A stretch of DNA of 64,000 bases, taken from Tetracentron sinense (Eukaryota > Streptophyta > Magnoliopsida > Trochodendrales > Trochodendraceae). Where the stretch lies: the NCBI GenBank assembly GCA_015143295.1, contig CM026568.1, forward strand, positions 21,582,607 through 21,646,606, in the 5' to 3' direction. Under the pieces are notes generated by a model that ran no database searches, was not told the DNA's origin, and worked only from the letters and a program-made list of their open reading frames with translations. Positions 10,193 through 24,014 of this stretch are shown here, piece by piece (position 1 is the first letter of the stretch; each line of letters begins with the position of its first letter). Both the position numbers and the translations under genes were made by a program.

Positions 10193-11237
10193 ACCTGCAA
10201 TGTTGATTCTTAAATGGATGTTTGTTTCTTGGTAACTAAATAGATGCAGTGCTAGTGTTACAGTTGAAAACTACAATGAGGATTGATTTCTTGTTTCATA
10301 CTGTTCCAGTTGTGAACATGTAAAGAATGTTTTTTCCCATATGAAAGATGTTCATATAATGGAATGACATTACTATTTAAGATGGAGTTACCATTCATTA
10401 TTTGGGTTTATCGCTTTTGAATCTGCGAACTGAGTGCTTCTATAAACTCAACTTCTAAACAGAATTTGACAGCTAACATGATCCAGCGAGATGCATAGCA
10501 CTTGTTTGACTTGTGTTGGTGGAAAGTTGTGTTCTGAATAGCATGGACTGTACGTGAATGTCCCCCAATTCTAAGGGTCTCTTGGGGTCTGTTGAGACTT
10601 GAGAGGTAGGTTTGCCTTGAGATCGAATCACAGCCAATCACGATCGAACTCTGGGAGAGTTCAAGCACACCCGGGGTCATCTGGCAGATAGTACAGAGCT
10701 GAACCGTTGGATTGAAAATCCAATGGTGTTAAAGCATCAAGTGGGCCCACCATTTAAAGCATGTGTGACTTGACACCATTGGATTTTCAATCCATTGGTT
10801 CAGCTCTCGATAGTACCTACTATGGAGAGTTTTAAATCACTTCCCAGACAGATTTACCTTATGAAGCTGCAATGAAATAGAAAATGATCAAGTTACTTTT
10901 CTTTAAACAAGTGTAGCATCTATTCGCAAATCTCCAATGTTTGTTAATATTTGTTCATAAGATGACCGCTAAATAAAGATTTTGTCAAGCACTGCCAAGT
11001 GCCATCCAATAAATGGCCCGATTACTCGACTTACCCCTATCTCACTTAGGAGGGTAAGGGCAAAGATTTTTTATCCGGTTGATAAATTGGTAAGAATTGG
11101 GCAATAGAATCTTTAGCCGCTTGTAAGATAAAAAGGTCATACCCTACAATTTTACCCAAATACCCAAGGGTAATATGGTAATTTACATATCTCTAATCCT
11201 AATTTAGCTATTCCCTTGTGGTTTAGATTGGATGGAT
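10193..11237. other. Intergenic stretch with two MITE remnants
   Basis: No gene is seen. A single arm of the Mutator-like MITE family (GAGATCGAATCACAGCCAAT) lies at 10618-10672. 10683-10845 is a palindromic MITE relic. The rest (10200-10600 and 10850-11237) shows nothing I can name. Confidence 0.5.
10683..10845. mobile_element. Palindromic MITE relic (GGGAAGTG family)
   Basis: The halves are inverted copies: GAGCTGAACCGTTGGATTGA near 10697 and TCAATCCATTGGTTCAGCTC near 10786. The right end reads TTTAAATCACTTCCC like the copy at 46088-46235; the left terminal GGGAAGTG is missing. Confidence 0.6.
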
Positions 11238-11700
11238 TGTAGAGACCCGAAATTCTTTCTGTGTAATCACCTTGCTCTTCAAGGGCTTTTTAGTCATTTG
11301 GTCTTGCTTATGTGTGTCTTCAAGTGTTAATTAATGTTGTGGTGTGTTTAAGAGGCTTAAAAAATATTTAACCAAGGTAAGAATGGAAGGAAATGAAGAA
11401 ATCAGAAAAAAAAAAAAAAAAATAGCACAGCCGATTGACTAGCCATACTGCTCGGTCGACTAACTGTATTAAAAAAGGGCAACAGGAAGTTTGTGGCCAT
11501 AGCCGGTCAACCGACCACAACTCCGGTCTACCGACTTTATGAAAAATGGAGAAAAAAAAAAAAAAAAGGGAACAATAGCCCCTCGAGCCAACCGGCTGAC
11601 CGCCCCTCCTAGCCGATCGACCGCCACTTGCAGAACTTGGGTTTAAAACCTAATTTACGAGATTTTTAAGGGTAAAATGAGTTTTTCATCACTCTAGGTC

Positions 11701-11708
11701 TATAAATA
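11701..11708 (+). promoter_or_regulatory. TATA box of LTR B
   Basis: TATAAATA in an otherwise GC-poor context about 460 bp into the LTR, where the RNA polymerase II promoter of a long gypsy LTR is expected. Position and motif only. Confidence 0.5.
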
Positions 11709-11901
11709 GCCATCTATTTCGGGAGTTTGAGATTCCTAAATCCTTCAAACCCTAATTTGGCAAAGTAGAAGAGAAACCTAGGGTTTCTAGTTGTTGACTT
11801 GCTTGTGAAGGAAGAAATTGCTCAAGGGAGAAGAAGGAAGCTTGAAGATCACTCTTCAAACCTTCTTAGAGCATTTTGGATCGAAAGGAACGATCCCTAA
11901 G

Positions 11902-12420
11902 GTCGATATATTCTCCAACTCAACTCTAGTATGATTTATGTATGCTTAAGCTTGACTAAGTTAGAGATATGAGATGTTTGACATGTTCATAGTAATGTTT
12001 GACATGTTCATAGTAATATGGTGAACTAGGGAGCATGAATAAGTCGATATACTCTCCAACTCAACTCTACTATGATTTATGTATGTTTAAACTTGAATAA
12101 GTTAGAGATATGAGATGTTTGGCATGTTCATAGTAATATGGTGAACTAGGGAGCATGAATAAGTCGATATACTCTCCAACTCAACTCTACTATAATTTAT
12201 GTATGTTTAAGCTTGAATAAGTTAAAGTTATGAGATGTTTGACATGTACATAATAATATGGTGAACTAGGGAGCAAGAATAAGTCGATATACTCTCCAGC
12301 TCAACTCTAGTATGATTTATGTATGTTCAAGCTTGAATAAATTAGAGATATGAGACGTTTGACATGTTCATAGTAATATGGTGAACTAGGGAGCATGAAT
12401 AAGTCGATATACCTTTAATC
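11902..12420 (+). repeat. 120-bp tandem array in LTR B
   Basis: About 4.3 copies, starting near 11902, 12043, 12163, 12282 and 12402, each beginning GTCGATATACTCTCCAACTC or a close variant and containing ATGGTGAACTAGGGAGCA. The first unit has an extra partial copy of GACATGTTCATAGTAAT. Confidence 0.85.
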
Positions 12421-13077
12421 TAACTCTATTGAGATGTTCTATATGTTATAGAAAGCTGGAAATTGAGATCTATGTATGTTTTCGTGTTTTATGCTTAAAT
12501 TATGGATATTAGATTATGAAATGGGAACTTTAGATGATTTAAGAATTTTTATTAATTATATTTCGCTATTATGGAAATGAAATTGTAATTGAATATGATG
12601 AATGAGATGAATGGAGGATGAGAATGAGAATGCTATGGAGGATGGGATGAATGACTGTCTATGGTTTATGGATGATGTGTGTGATGAATGAACTTCAATT
12701 ATGGATGAAATGGTGAAATAGAATGGACTATAGAAGTGAATTGTGATGTTATGTTATTATCATGTTTAAAAGAAATGCATAATTATAATAAGGAAATATT
12801 AATATTTGGTGTGTTAAACTATGCCCTATCTACCTTGTATGGTGATCGGTATTCGGGTAGGTGAAAACATAGAGGAAATCGTCAATGTCGAGAATTCTCT
12901 AACCAGAGAGATTTAACCTGGCGGAGTTTCTTGGCGAAGGATTGGAATCTAATGGAAGACCCATTTGAATTCCAATCATGACACTTGCTCACATTTTCAC
13001 CTGCATGTTAAGAAGTAAGGTTTATGGGTCTACGTGTCTCACAAGATCATGCATTGAACATGTAAATGCCATGTACT

Positions 13078-13282
13078 ATGCTATGAAAGAATGATCCCCT
13101 GGTCACGATCATACCACTCTATGTGTTGCCGCGATATGTGACACATGTCAAGCAGTATGCTATGAAAGAATGATCCCCTGGTTACAAACATACCACTTTA
13201 TACGTTGCCGCGATATGTGATACATGTCAAGCATTATGCTATAAAAGAATGATCCCCTGGTTATGAACATACTACTCTATGC
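13078..13282 (+). repeat. 78-bp minisatellite in LTR B, interrupted by CACTA
   Basis: Three units starting near 13078, 13156 and 13235 (TATGCTATGAAAGAATGATC and variants). The third unit is cut after CTATGC by the CACTA and resumes at 27178 with GTTGTCGCG, matching GTTGCCGCG of the other units. Confidence 0.85.
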
Positions 13283-13302
13283 CACTACTAAACTACATGT
13301 CT

Positions 13303-13680
13303 GTAACAGTGGTTTTTTAACAGCGGTTCTGAGAAACCGTAGTAGCAGGTTACTTATAACAACGGTTCTAAACAACCGCAGTAGAAGTCTAGTTGTCGCC
13401 TCTTTGTAACGGCGGTATTTTAATAACCGCAGTTACTGTATTGATTGCAACGACAGTTTATTAATAAATGCCGTGACAACCTCAATTACCACGACAGTTT
13501 TTTAAAAACCACCGTGACAAATAGTTCCAACCACCTTTTCATCTTCCAGCCCTGTCACTTCCCGCCTTGATTATAGCGGCGGTAAATTTAATAACCGTCG
13601 ATATAAACATTAACAGTAGCTACAGTTTTAAAATAAACGCCGTGATAACTAAATTTTAGTAGCAGTAATTAAATACCGAT
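13303..13680. repeat. Left subterminal repeats of CACTA
   Basis: Repeated GGCGGT/ACCGC/ACGACAGTTT words in both orientations, e.g. AACAGCGGTTCTGAGAAACC and CGGCGGTATTTTAATAACCG. Their mirror set is at 26774-27160. In CACTA elements such short subterminal repeats bind the TNPA-like protein. Confidence 0.75.
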
Positions 13681-16600
13681 GTTACAAATCTTTAAATACT
13701 ACCTCGATGTTTTCCCCTCATTTCATTCTGTTTCATCGATTTTGGCCTCTTGCTTGTGCTCCCCTCTCCTTCTCCATCCTCCGGCCTCCGTGCTCTGGTC
13801 GTTAGCTCCGTGCTCCGATCACCATCTCTGGCAGCACCCTCTCTGGCATCACCCTCTTCGACATCACCCTCTCCCCTCTCCGGCAGCCACACCTCCAGCA
13901 ACACCTCCACCCTCTCCGGTAGCACCTCCACGACCACTCCCCTCTACGGCATCACCATCTTCGGTAAGGCCGTCTTCTTCGGCATCACCCTCTTTGGTAG
14001 TCTCCCCTTTGATTTTTCTTCTTGCATGCATTGAGTATTAAGTGTAGGTTTAATGATTTTAAATGTAGGCCCTCTCCTCGCTGTGCTCTCTCCAGTCGCC
14101 TTCTACGACCACCACCTCCACGGTAGCCACCTCCTGCTTGGCTTCCTGCTCGTAAGTTCTCTCTCTCTATCTCTCCCTCTATCTCTTTCTTTCTCTCCTC
14201 TGAGTGTCTCTCTCTAACTCTCTCTCTCTCTCTCTGCAGGTTAGCTTCTACTGGCCACCCACTCCGGCCACCACAAAAATTGACCATCAAGCTCTGCCAC
14301 AGTAGCAGCTAGCTACCACCCTCCAAGTTAACCTCCACGTTGTTGTGCATAGGTGAGCTCCTTATCCACCCTCTATCTCTCTGTAATTTAGGAGTTTTTT
14401 TAAAAAATTAGTTAATAGAAGGGGAATTAGTTTTAATCTTTTCGTTAGATTGGTGTTAATCTAGTTTAGATTAGTTTAAACCAATTAGTTAGTTTACTGT
14501 TAATCTAATTTATGTTAGTATTAATATTTTTAAGATAAATTGGATTTAGATTTGGTTTGTAAAAAGCTGTTTTTGGTTAGAATAATTAGATTTTAAGTTA
14601 GTTTATTTAATCTAATTAATTTATGTTTGCTTAGAACCAATTAGTTTAGATCGGATTAATTTGATATTTGGTATTAATTTATTTTCTCTAAATTGGTTTA
14701 GGTTAGTAACTAATCTAATTTTTTAGTCATTTATTGATTTTTTTTTAGGTTAAGATAATAATTAGTTTAGTTATTAAATCGGATTCTTAGGTAAATTTTT
14801 AGATATTTAGTAGATTAGTATTAAACTGATATCTGTAGGGTAGTTTAGTCTATGTTTTTATACTTGGTATTAGTTATTAAATCTGATTTTTAAGTTAGTA
14901 GGTTAGTTTAGACTTAATTACCCCCTCCTTTTGGTAATTAAGTCCTGTTTTTTTTTGTTTAGATTACATTAATTAGTTAACCTTAATCTGATTGAACTTA
15001 ATTGTTTAGTTTAATTTGTTTTCTAGATTATTAATTTTAGAACATTCATAATGTTGATTTTCCTACTTTATATAAATGAAATACAAGTCCTGGGGAATTT
15101 ATAATATTTTAACCAAATCCTCTTTTGTTGTTATTAGTTTTATTAAATGTCACGAAATTGGAAATGTTAGGATCATTATGCTTTATCACTTAGTTTAATT
15201 CCTTGACAATTTAGTGAGATTACTATACACTTGATTTGCAGTTCATAATGATTCCCAAAATATGAGATGCTTTATCACTAAGTTTAATGGGTATGCCCCA
15301 TCCAAAAGGTAACAATTGATTGCTTTAGATTCTTGATCATATACATGTTTGAACTTCATAAATTAAGTGACCGTGCTTGACTATCTTGACCATGGGTCGC
15401 CTTAAATCATTGTTTTTAGTGGTTACATTAAAACTTACTAACCATGGTTCAAGAGCAGTTAAATGGACTTTGTGAGGTTATGAAATCTGCTAAGGGCATA
15501 ATCTATGACCAAATCCATGTCCCATAGTCCTTTGCATTAATCCATGGCAAACTCCTTGAGTCCCATAGAGGGTGATAGTGGCCCAACCTAGTTTCCAACC
15601 CAAGAATAAGAAAATCCCAAAAGAAAAATTATTGGATCCACACAATAAACCAATAAAGGTGGTTGGTTTACTAACATATTTCCTTATCTAATGGAGAAAA
15701 TTCTATTTTCACACCACTTTGAAATTACAGAAATACCACGGCCCTGTGAAATTACATAATTGAGAAGTTTTTTTTTTTTAAAAGAATCTATTAAGGCCGA
15801 CCACAACCCCCAATGAGTATCTATTCATGAATTAGAGAGCCTAACATTTAGGCTCTGTTCTTTTGGACAAGAGGCAAGAGTTTGGTACAAGAGGGGAGAA
15901 GGTTTCTAACCTTACATGATGGTATTAGATTTATTGTGTTCAATTTTATTAGTACCAAAAAGCTTAGTCTGCAATATGTTAGATTAGTTGTTTCTTAATG
16001 CTAACATTTGATTAGTTTTGATCTAAAAATAGATTAGTTTTAAGGAAATAGGTTACCATAAAAGCTAGTTCTTAGGTTATCTTTAGCATAGGTTTAGGTT
16101 AGTTAAAGTTTAGTTTTAGGTTAGATCGTAAGATATTTAAAGTCTAATTTGTAAAGTTGTAGTTCAATTTTAACTATGGTCCATAGATAGATTTTAGGTT
16201 AGGCTATTATTAGTATAATATTTCATTTAGTTCTAATGTTAGTTTTTACTAGTTCTAAAGTTAGTCCAAGGTTAGTCCTTAGTTAGTCTAGGGTAGTCCC
16301 AAAATTAACCGTAGGTTAGTCCTTTCATTAGTCTTATATATAGATCTTAACCTATTTAAAAATCTGATCTTTGTTAGTTCTAGTCTAATTATAACTTATA
16401 TATATGTAGGTTATTTTTGGTTAGTTTCTAGGTTAGGACTATCTTAGTCTAAATCATTTTTGGTTAATCTTTCTAGGTTAGTTTAAACTTAGTTAAAATC
16501 TGTTATTTAGTTAGTATTAAATTTGTTTTGGTTAGTTTTAACTTAGGTTTAGGCCAAATTATTTCTTGGTTAGATTTTAGGTTAAATCTTAAGTCATTTA

Positions 16601-17769
16601 AAATTTGACAAGTAGGTTAGTCTTTGACTTAATCTTAGTCTTAGGTTAGTCCTTGATTTAATTGTAGCTTAGCCCTTAAGTTAGTCCTAGGTTAGTACTT
16701 GAGTTAATCATAGGATAGTCCTTAATTCAGTCTTAGGGTAGTCCTCAAGTTAGTCTTGAGTAGTACAAAAGTTCATCTTAATGTTTACTACTCATGTGTA
16801 GCTAAGTTAATCATATCACACATGATGCACTATACGTGTAGCTAACCCATGCATCTCCCTTGACCTTGTCCTAAGGTTAGCCTAACCCTAGTGAACTTAC
16901 TTGACTTTAATACAACCCAACAGTAGTGTGCAGAGAGGAAACTCCTGACTAGCTGAGGAAAAGTTTTGTCTTTCACCCTATCTTTTCTATCAAAAATTTC
17001 CAACAATTGTGTTCATAATATTGAGCTGGCCATAATTGATAATAGTAGATAATTATGATTCCTCCTTGAAATGTCTTTTTGATGGTAATTGTAAATTAGT
17101 ATAAATGTTAACTGTTTAAAATGCTTAAGAGTATATAAACTTCGTGTTTATGATGGTTGGATTTTTGTATTGGTTTAATTTCATACACATGCATGCATAG
17201 AACCTTAGATCTCCCGTTCAAAAATCATTGTGTGACAAGTGCATTTCTTGTATCACCTATTTGGACGGATTACTTGTAAACTATGACGTTTATTTCTCTT
17301 GTGGGCTAAATGTAAGTTAACAACTTTTTGGTATAGTTTGTGATAAAGTGTATTTGTCTGTATATGATTCTTGAATTATCCGGTTGGACAGTTTGGAAAT
17401 GCATAATCTCAAGTATAGTCAGTTGCTCATGTTTTGTCCAGATTGAGAAAAATTTTGTCAGTCGTTTATCTTATTCTCTGGGTACATATTTAGACAATGT
17501 AGAGGGCTTACCCCTAATCTAAGTTGTGTACTTGGAGAACCATAGGGAAATGCTGCTGAAATTTCCTTGAAATTGTACAAAGCACCTGAGCTATTGACTG
17601 ATGGAGATTATGCATTCCTGAATAGGATAAGAACACCCCACCCTTTCAAAGAGGAGTTGATGGCGATAGAAAGCATGCATAAATATTATAATTGACTGAT
17701 GATATCGAACTGTTGCTATTTCTCAGAATAGTAAACGAAGAAGGACTTAGAAATCTTTTCACAACCGTC
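13681..17769 (+). other. Non-coding 5' region of CACTA
   Basis: 13730-14150 is C/T-rich with imperfect GGCAGCACCCTCTC-like repeats; ORFs on both strands there are compositional. A CT microsatellite lies near 14156-14240. 14380-16760 is AT-rich with many degenerate TTAGGTTAGT(C) words, without a fixed period. No protein-coding gene is recognised before the transposase start at 17770. Confidence 0.55.
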
Positions 17770-20700
17770 ATGGATAGGAGTTGGATTGAAATGTCAAGGT
17801 ACCTTCTATTCATAATTTTGTAAACAACATCGAATGATAAAGTGTTAATATCTAAGCAATTGTGAGTGTCTTTTTTGTATTAAATAGGGTTTCAAAGGAA
17901 TATATAAAAGGGATGAAAGAGTTCATAGAGTTTGGGATAGCTCGTGGAGCGACCGATAACACCGGCGGTATAAAGTGTCCGTGCCCCAACTACAACAATG
18001 TCCTTTATCAAGATAAGGTTACAATGGATGAGCATATGATTTGTGATGGTTTTGACTTGAATTATAAGATCTGGTTTCATCATGGGGAGGGCATATTACA
18101 ACACTGACCAGTTACCCAAGTGTCTCAAAATCCTGACATTTGTAGGTTAGACAGACATAATGAGATGAAAGATATGGTGCACAATGTGTTCGGGGTCCCA
18201 AACGAAGATGAGAGTACCAGTAGTCGGGATCCCAATCCTAAGTCTGATAAATTTTTTCAATTGATAAGGGATGCGGGATAACCTTTGTATCCAGCATGTA
18301 AGAATCATACGAAGTTATCTGTCATTGTAAGCTTATATCACATTAAGTGTCTTAGTGGATGGAGCAATAAGTCATTCACCATGTTGCTTGAGTTGTTGAG
18401 GGAGATACTCCCCGAGGGGTCAACACTACCAGATACTTACTTTCAGACAAAAAATGTGATGTTAGACTTGGGGCTTAACTATGATAAAATCGATGCATGT
18501 CCCAATGATTGCATGCTTTACTGGAAAGAGTCTGCAAACAAGACAATATGTGACATCTGTGGTGAATCAAGATGGAAGACAGGGGATGGTTAAGAGGAAC
18601 GCAAGAAGAAAACTCCAGCGAAGATTTTGCGTTACTTCCCGTTAAGACCCAGGTTACAAAGGTTATTCATGTCGTCCAAGATTGCTTCTGAAATGAGATG
18701 GCATGACGAGGGTCGAACTAGGGATGGGAGGTTAAGGTATTCTGCAAACTCACCGGCTTGGGAAAATTTGAAAAAAAAAGTATCCTTTTTTCACTTCAGA
18801 TGCTCAAAATGTCAGGCTTGGGTTGGCGAGTGATGGCTTCAACCCATTTAGGACGATGAGTATTGCTCACAACACATGGCATGTGGTTCTTATTCCCTTC
18901 AACTTACCGCCGTGGCTGTGCATGAAGCAATCGAATTTCATTTTGTCATTGCTTATTCTCGGTCCCTCCGGGCCAGGAAATGCCATTGATGTGTACATGA
19001 GGCCTCTAGCCGAAGAGTTGAAGGACTTGTGGACGAATGAGTGCCAACTTATGATGCATCATAAAAGGAGACATTTGTAATGCATGCGGTATTGCTCTGG
19101 ACCATTAGCGACTTCCTAGGGTATGTCATGTTGTCAGGTTGGAGCACGAAAGAGAAGTTGGCATGCCCTTCATGCCACAAAGACACTTGCCACTTATACC
19201 TGCCTAAAAGTAGAAAGCATTGCTACATGGGGCACCGTCGTTTCTTAACGGTGGATCACAGGTTCCGGAAAAATAGAAACTCTTTCGATGGCAATTCTGA
19301 GTTCAGATGTGCTTCAACTACAATGTCTGAATCCGATGTGATGCATCAGTTGGAGAGTAGTAAATTCTCCCTTGGGAAATAGACTGGGCAAAAACGACCA
19401 CGGCAAACGGGCCATGAGGATATGCCCTATAATTGGAAGAGGACCAGTATATTCTTCGAGTTACAATATTGGGAGCTAAATTTGTTGAGACACAACCTTA
19501 ATGTAATGTATATCGATAAAAATGTATGCGATAATGTGCTCGGGACTTTGTTAGGTATGAAAGGAAAATCTAAGGATGACTTAAAAGCTCGACTTGACTT
19601 GGTTGATATGGGCGTGAGACGTGCACTTTACCTTGAGTTCCAGCCTGACAAAAGCAAAGTTTATCTGCCCCTGTATACTTTTCGATGGACAAGAATGAGA
19701 AAGAGTTGTTTTGTAAGGTTCTAAAGAGTGTGAAGGTTCCAGATGGTTACTCGTCAAATTTTGCAAGACATGTTAATGTGAAAGAGCGTAAAATTTATGG
19801 ATTGAAGAGCCACGACTCTCATATTATAATGCAACAATTCCTAGCATTGGCTTTGAGGAAGGCATTGCCGAAGAATGTAACTTCAGTCCTAATTGAATTG
19901 AGCAACTTCTTTCTGACATTATGTTCCAAAGTCTGTCAGGTCGAGGATTTGAGACGGTTAGAGGAGAAAAGTACGTTTATGCTTTGTCATTTAGAGAGAA
20001 TTTTCCCGCCAGCATTCTTTGATGTTATGGTACACTTGCCTATACACCTGGCCGCAGAGGCAAGACTAGGTGGACCTGTCCAATACCGGTGGATGTATCC
20101 CATCGAAAGGTATGCCATCAATTATAATTTATCGAATGTTGAAACTTCTTGTTATAATTGTCTTGTTGTCTTACCTAAATTTAATTCGCATAGGTACCTA
20201 TATACATTGAGATCTTCTGTCCGTAATCGAGCTCGACCAGAGGGTAGCATTGCAGAAGGATACTTGGTGGAAGAATGCTTGACATATTGCTCAAGGTACC
20301 TAAATGATGTAGAATCGAGATTGAACAAGTCGGTGAGAAATGACGATGAGACTCCAATAGGAGGTGCGCAGCCATTCGCTCTAATTGAATTAGAATGGCA
20401 CCAGATACATTGTTATGTGTTGTTCAACTCTGACGAACTCACAACATATTGAGAGTAAGAAAAATATTATGAAGGCTTTCCTCTATTATCTTTTGTTTAA
20501 ACTCTCAGTTTTCACTTAAAAAAAGGAGATTTGAGCACCACTTGACATCAAATGGTTCCTTACAGTCAGCACACGAATAAACTGAGGATGACCAATCCAA
20601 GACTCATTAGTTCGGCTCCCACGAACTCCAAAAAAGTACAGCGAACAATTTAGCTCGTTATTTAGGGGCTATGTAAGTCCTATTTTTTTAACTGGACACA

Positions 20701-21527
20701 TTTGTTCCCATCCCATTATTAATGTTTTGAGATTTGAATTGATTGCATTTTGGCCTTCAAATAGGTTCAACTACTGCGTTATTCAGGCAACCCGGTGTCT
20801 GACAAGATTACATGGCTCTCATACGGTCCATAAAAAGCCGCAAAAAGGCTTACGAGTTTACGCCATAAATGGATACAAGTTTTGTACAACACTTAAGGAG
20901 CGTGGACGTAAGAGTCAAAATAGTGGTGTTGTGGTCATAACAACGACTACAAGCTATGCAACTTCCAAGGACAGAACCCCCATTGTCACAGATATCACCT
21001 ACTTTGGTCGCTTAATAGAAGTAGTTGAGGTGACGTATTCTGAAAGCTTAAAATTTTTATTGTTTAAGTGCGATTGGGTTGATGTGAAGACACAGGGTAG
21101 AGGAATAAAGACCAATACAATTGGGTTTAAACTCGCGAACTTCACACACTTGCTCCCAGCACACTTAGTGTCGAGTGATCCCTATGTTATGGCATCTCAG
21201 GCAGAGCAGGTATTTTATGTTGAAGATCCAACGGAAGAAGATTGACATGTCGTCATCAAGACTAAACCAAGAGACTTATTTGACATGAATAAAGAATCTC
21301 TTGCGGACGATTATGCATTTAGGGAGAACGAGCCATTCAACGACCAACAGTTGGATGACACCTCACCTGATGATGATGAAGGTGCCAGTTGGGTGAGACT
21401 AGGGATTACTGGAGCAACTGTTGATGCGCCTCCTGAATTGCTACAACAACAAGCATCTTCTACCAAATCCAGTGATGATGAAGTTGAGAATTCAGACTAT
21501 AACGATGAAACGGATACAAACGACTAA
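17770..21527 (+). pseudogene. CACTA transposase (TNP2/TNPD-type), degraded
   Basis: Exon 1 (17770-17798) reads MDRSWIEMS; a GT-AG intron at 17799-17887 follows. Then comes the transposase-associated N-terminal domain (VSKEYIKGMKEFIEFG, GGIKCPCPNYNN, MICDGFDLNYKIW). The TNP2 domain runs about 18290-19700 (LKARLDLVDMGVRR near its end). A DUF4218-like domain runs about 19750-20340 (FFDVMVHLPIHLAAEARLGG, RNRARPEGSIAEGYLVEECL), with an intron at 20110-20193 that rejoins IERYLYTL. A DUF4216-like domain follows at about 20850-21240 (DITYFGRLIEVVEV), then an acidic tail to 21527. In-frame stops (for example 18105 and near 18280) and frame changes show that it is inactive. The family cuts and pastes CACTA ends. 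Confidence 0.88.
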
Positions 21528-21639
21528 TATGTGTCAGCTTATGTAATTGCTCATTGTTGAATGATGTAATTAGTTGCTACGATGTAATTAGTTGCTACCA
21601 TATAATATTTGAAACACATAAATGAATGAGAATTTGACC

Positions 21640-22375
21640 TTTAATATATTATTTTCATGTTAGTGATCTCAATCCACAGACTTTTATATGTTTAAACTCT
21701 CGGTGTATAATAAATATGCTATAGGTTGTTTATGTTTATGTTAGTAAAGAAATTCATAGACTTTTATGTTTTTAAACTCTCGAATTATGATAAATCTGCT
21801 CTAGGTAGTTTATTTTAATGTTAGTGAAGAAATCCATAGACTTAGGTTGGGTTGAAAACTCTTGAATTATGATAAATCTGCTCTATGTTGTGAATTTTCA
21901 TGTTAGTGAAGAAATTCATAGAATTTTATGTGTTTAAACTATGTAATTATGAAAAATCTACTATGAGTTCTTTATTTTCATCTTTGTGAAGTAATGCATA
22001 CACTATTAAATGTTGGTTCTCTGTAATTATGATAAATCTGCTCTAGGTAGTTTATTTTAATGTTAGTGAAGAAATCAATTATGTTTGGTCGAAAACTCTC
22101 GAATTATGATAAATCTGCTCTAGGTTGTGAATTTTCATGTTAGTGAAGAAATCCATAGACTTTTATGTGTTTAAACTATGTACTTATGAAAAATCTGCTC
22201 TGAGTTGTTTATTTTCATGTTAGTGAAGTAATCCATACACTATTAAATGTTGGTTCTCTGTAATTATGAAAAATATGCTCTGGGTTGTTTATTATCATGT
22301 TAGTGAATAAATTCATACACTTTTATGTGTTTAAACTCTGTAATTATGAAATATTTGTGATGAATTGTTTATTTT
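21640..22375 (+). repeat. Degenerate tandem array after the transposase
   Basis: Repeated units of roughly 80-120 bp built from GTTAGTGAAGAAATCCATAG, TTTTATGTGTTTAAACT and ATTATGATAAATCTGCTCT. Unit length varies through internal loss. No coding capacity. Confidence 0.75.
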
Positions 22376-23146
22376 GCATATGGACCCTACACAGTCGTTG
22401 GGGGGGGGGGGGGGGGGGAGGCTGACCTCCGCCCCCAACACATCTGGTGTTGCATTGCCCCATTCCCTCCAGGACCTATTAGGAGGGTTGAGGCAAGAAT
22501 AGAGTCTTGCCCTGCATAGACTACCTCCCGGGGTGAAACAGAGAGTACTGACCGACGATAGAGCGCAACCTGTAGAAAAGGCTGCGAAGATGTTGGCTGA
22601 TTACCTCAGTAATCTTGCCCGGGTGGGCATTTGTTTAGGCTTGATGTGACCGGTTGGATTCTCATCGATGTGGAGCAGAAACAGCGAGCTTTACAGTTGG
22701 TTCGGGTAAGAATAAAAAATATCTGAAATTTGGTTTAATTTTTAGTGGTGGTGGTATTGGTGGTGGGTGGTGGTAGTGGTGATGGTAGTGGTGGTGGGTA
22801 GGTGATGGTGGTGGTGGTGGTAATGGTTGTGGGTGGGTGTATGGTAGTGGTGGTGGGTAGTGGTGGTGGGTAGTGGTGGTGGTAGTGGTGGTGGGTAGTG
22901 GTGGTGGTGGTAGGTAGGTAGGTAGTGGTGGTGGTGGTGGTGGTAGTGGTGGTGGTGGGTAGTAGTCGTGGTGGGTAGTGGTAGTGGTGATGGTAGTGGT
23001 GATGGGTAGTAGTCGTAGTGGGTAGGTGATGGTGTTGGTGGTGGGTAGTGGTAGTGGTGGGTAAGTGTTATTGTTGTGGTGCATGTCAAATGAAACCTTG
23101 AATGTAATTGGCAAAAAAAAAAAAATCTGCCATGCCTTGGTACTAA
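22376..23146. repeat. G-run and GGT microsatellite in CACTA
   Basis: A run of 19 G at 22400-22418, then about 300 bp of unrecognised sequence, then a long GGT/GTG-rich microsatellite at 22742-23070 with interspersed TAGT. The His/Pro/Thr- and Tyr-rich ORFs opposite this repeat are artefacts of composition. Confidence 0.8.
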
Positions 23147-23610
23147 GAGCATTCCTAGCAGCCTTACCAAATTTTACTCACCTAAACCTACAAACTCACA
23201 AAAAGTTATTTTGGTGAGCAACTTTTTTAAAACACTCCCAGTAGCCTCACCATTTTAACTAAAAAAGGAGAGAGAAATAATATTTTATTATTTGTGTGGG
23301 AAAACAAAAAAGAAAGGGCGAGAGAAACATTATTTTATTTTTTGTGTGGGACCACAATAAAGGAAGGAAGAGAGAAACCTTTATTTTATTATTTGTGTGG
23401 GCCCACAAAAAAGGAGGGAAAGAGAAATTTTAGCTTCGGTGAGTGTACAGTAACTCACCAAACTTGGTGAGTACTGTACACTCACCAAACCTAAATCTTT
23501 ATTTTGCTGAGTTTTGGTGAGGCTGCTGGAGAGAGATTTCAGCACTTTTTAGCTATTTGGCTCACCAAAATAACCTTTTGGCTATTTTGGTGAGGCTGCT
23601 AGGAATGCTC
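23147..23610. mobile_element. PIF/Harbinger-like MITE
   Basis: 464 bp with TIR GAGCATTCCTAGCAGCCT and, at the right, AGGCTGCTAGGAATGCTC; TSD TAA on both sides (23144-23146 and 23611-23613). The interior repeats TTTTATTATTTGTGTGGGA three times. A related copy lies at 48223-48556. Classification rests on the 3-bp TAA target and ends of this type. Confidence 0.78.
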
Positions 23611-24014
23611 TAATCCATACTTGGGTTATTTGAAAAGCAATAATAAATTTGATACATAAAAATCAGATATGCTAGGTATTGATGCACACTAGAGTTGTTT
23701 GAAAAGAAACCATGGACATACCTGCCAAAAAACAAATTCTGCCATGTATAGTTATTGGTCTATACTTGAGTTATTTGGAAAGAAAACCATGAATACACTC
23801 ATGTAAAAATCTATCATGTTTAGTTATGGACATATACTTGAGTCATTGTGGATAGAAACCAAGGACATACTTTAGTCACCAAGTCATGCCTAGGCTTTAC
23901 TCGATATATACCTCAGTTGCCTTGGAACGAAACCTTGAATGTAATTGGATAAACATATGTTATACATGGTTCTTGATCCATCCTTGAGTTGTTTGAAAAT
24001 AAACCCGATTAGAA

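Noticed and set aside
13679..14290. Overlapping ORFs of 81-120 residues on both strands
   Set aside because: C/T-rich low-complexity CACTA sequence; no domain, and frames are open on both strands.
14380..16760. TTAGGTTAGT-rich stretch resembling telomeric repeat
   Set aside because: Plant telomere repeat is TTTAGGG; here spacing and sequence are irregular and the region is inside a CACTA element.
22662..23170. Minus-strand ORFs of 142-150 residues rich in Pro, Thr, His and Tyr
   Set aside because: They are the complement of a GGT/GTG microsatellite; two frames are open at once purely from composition.
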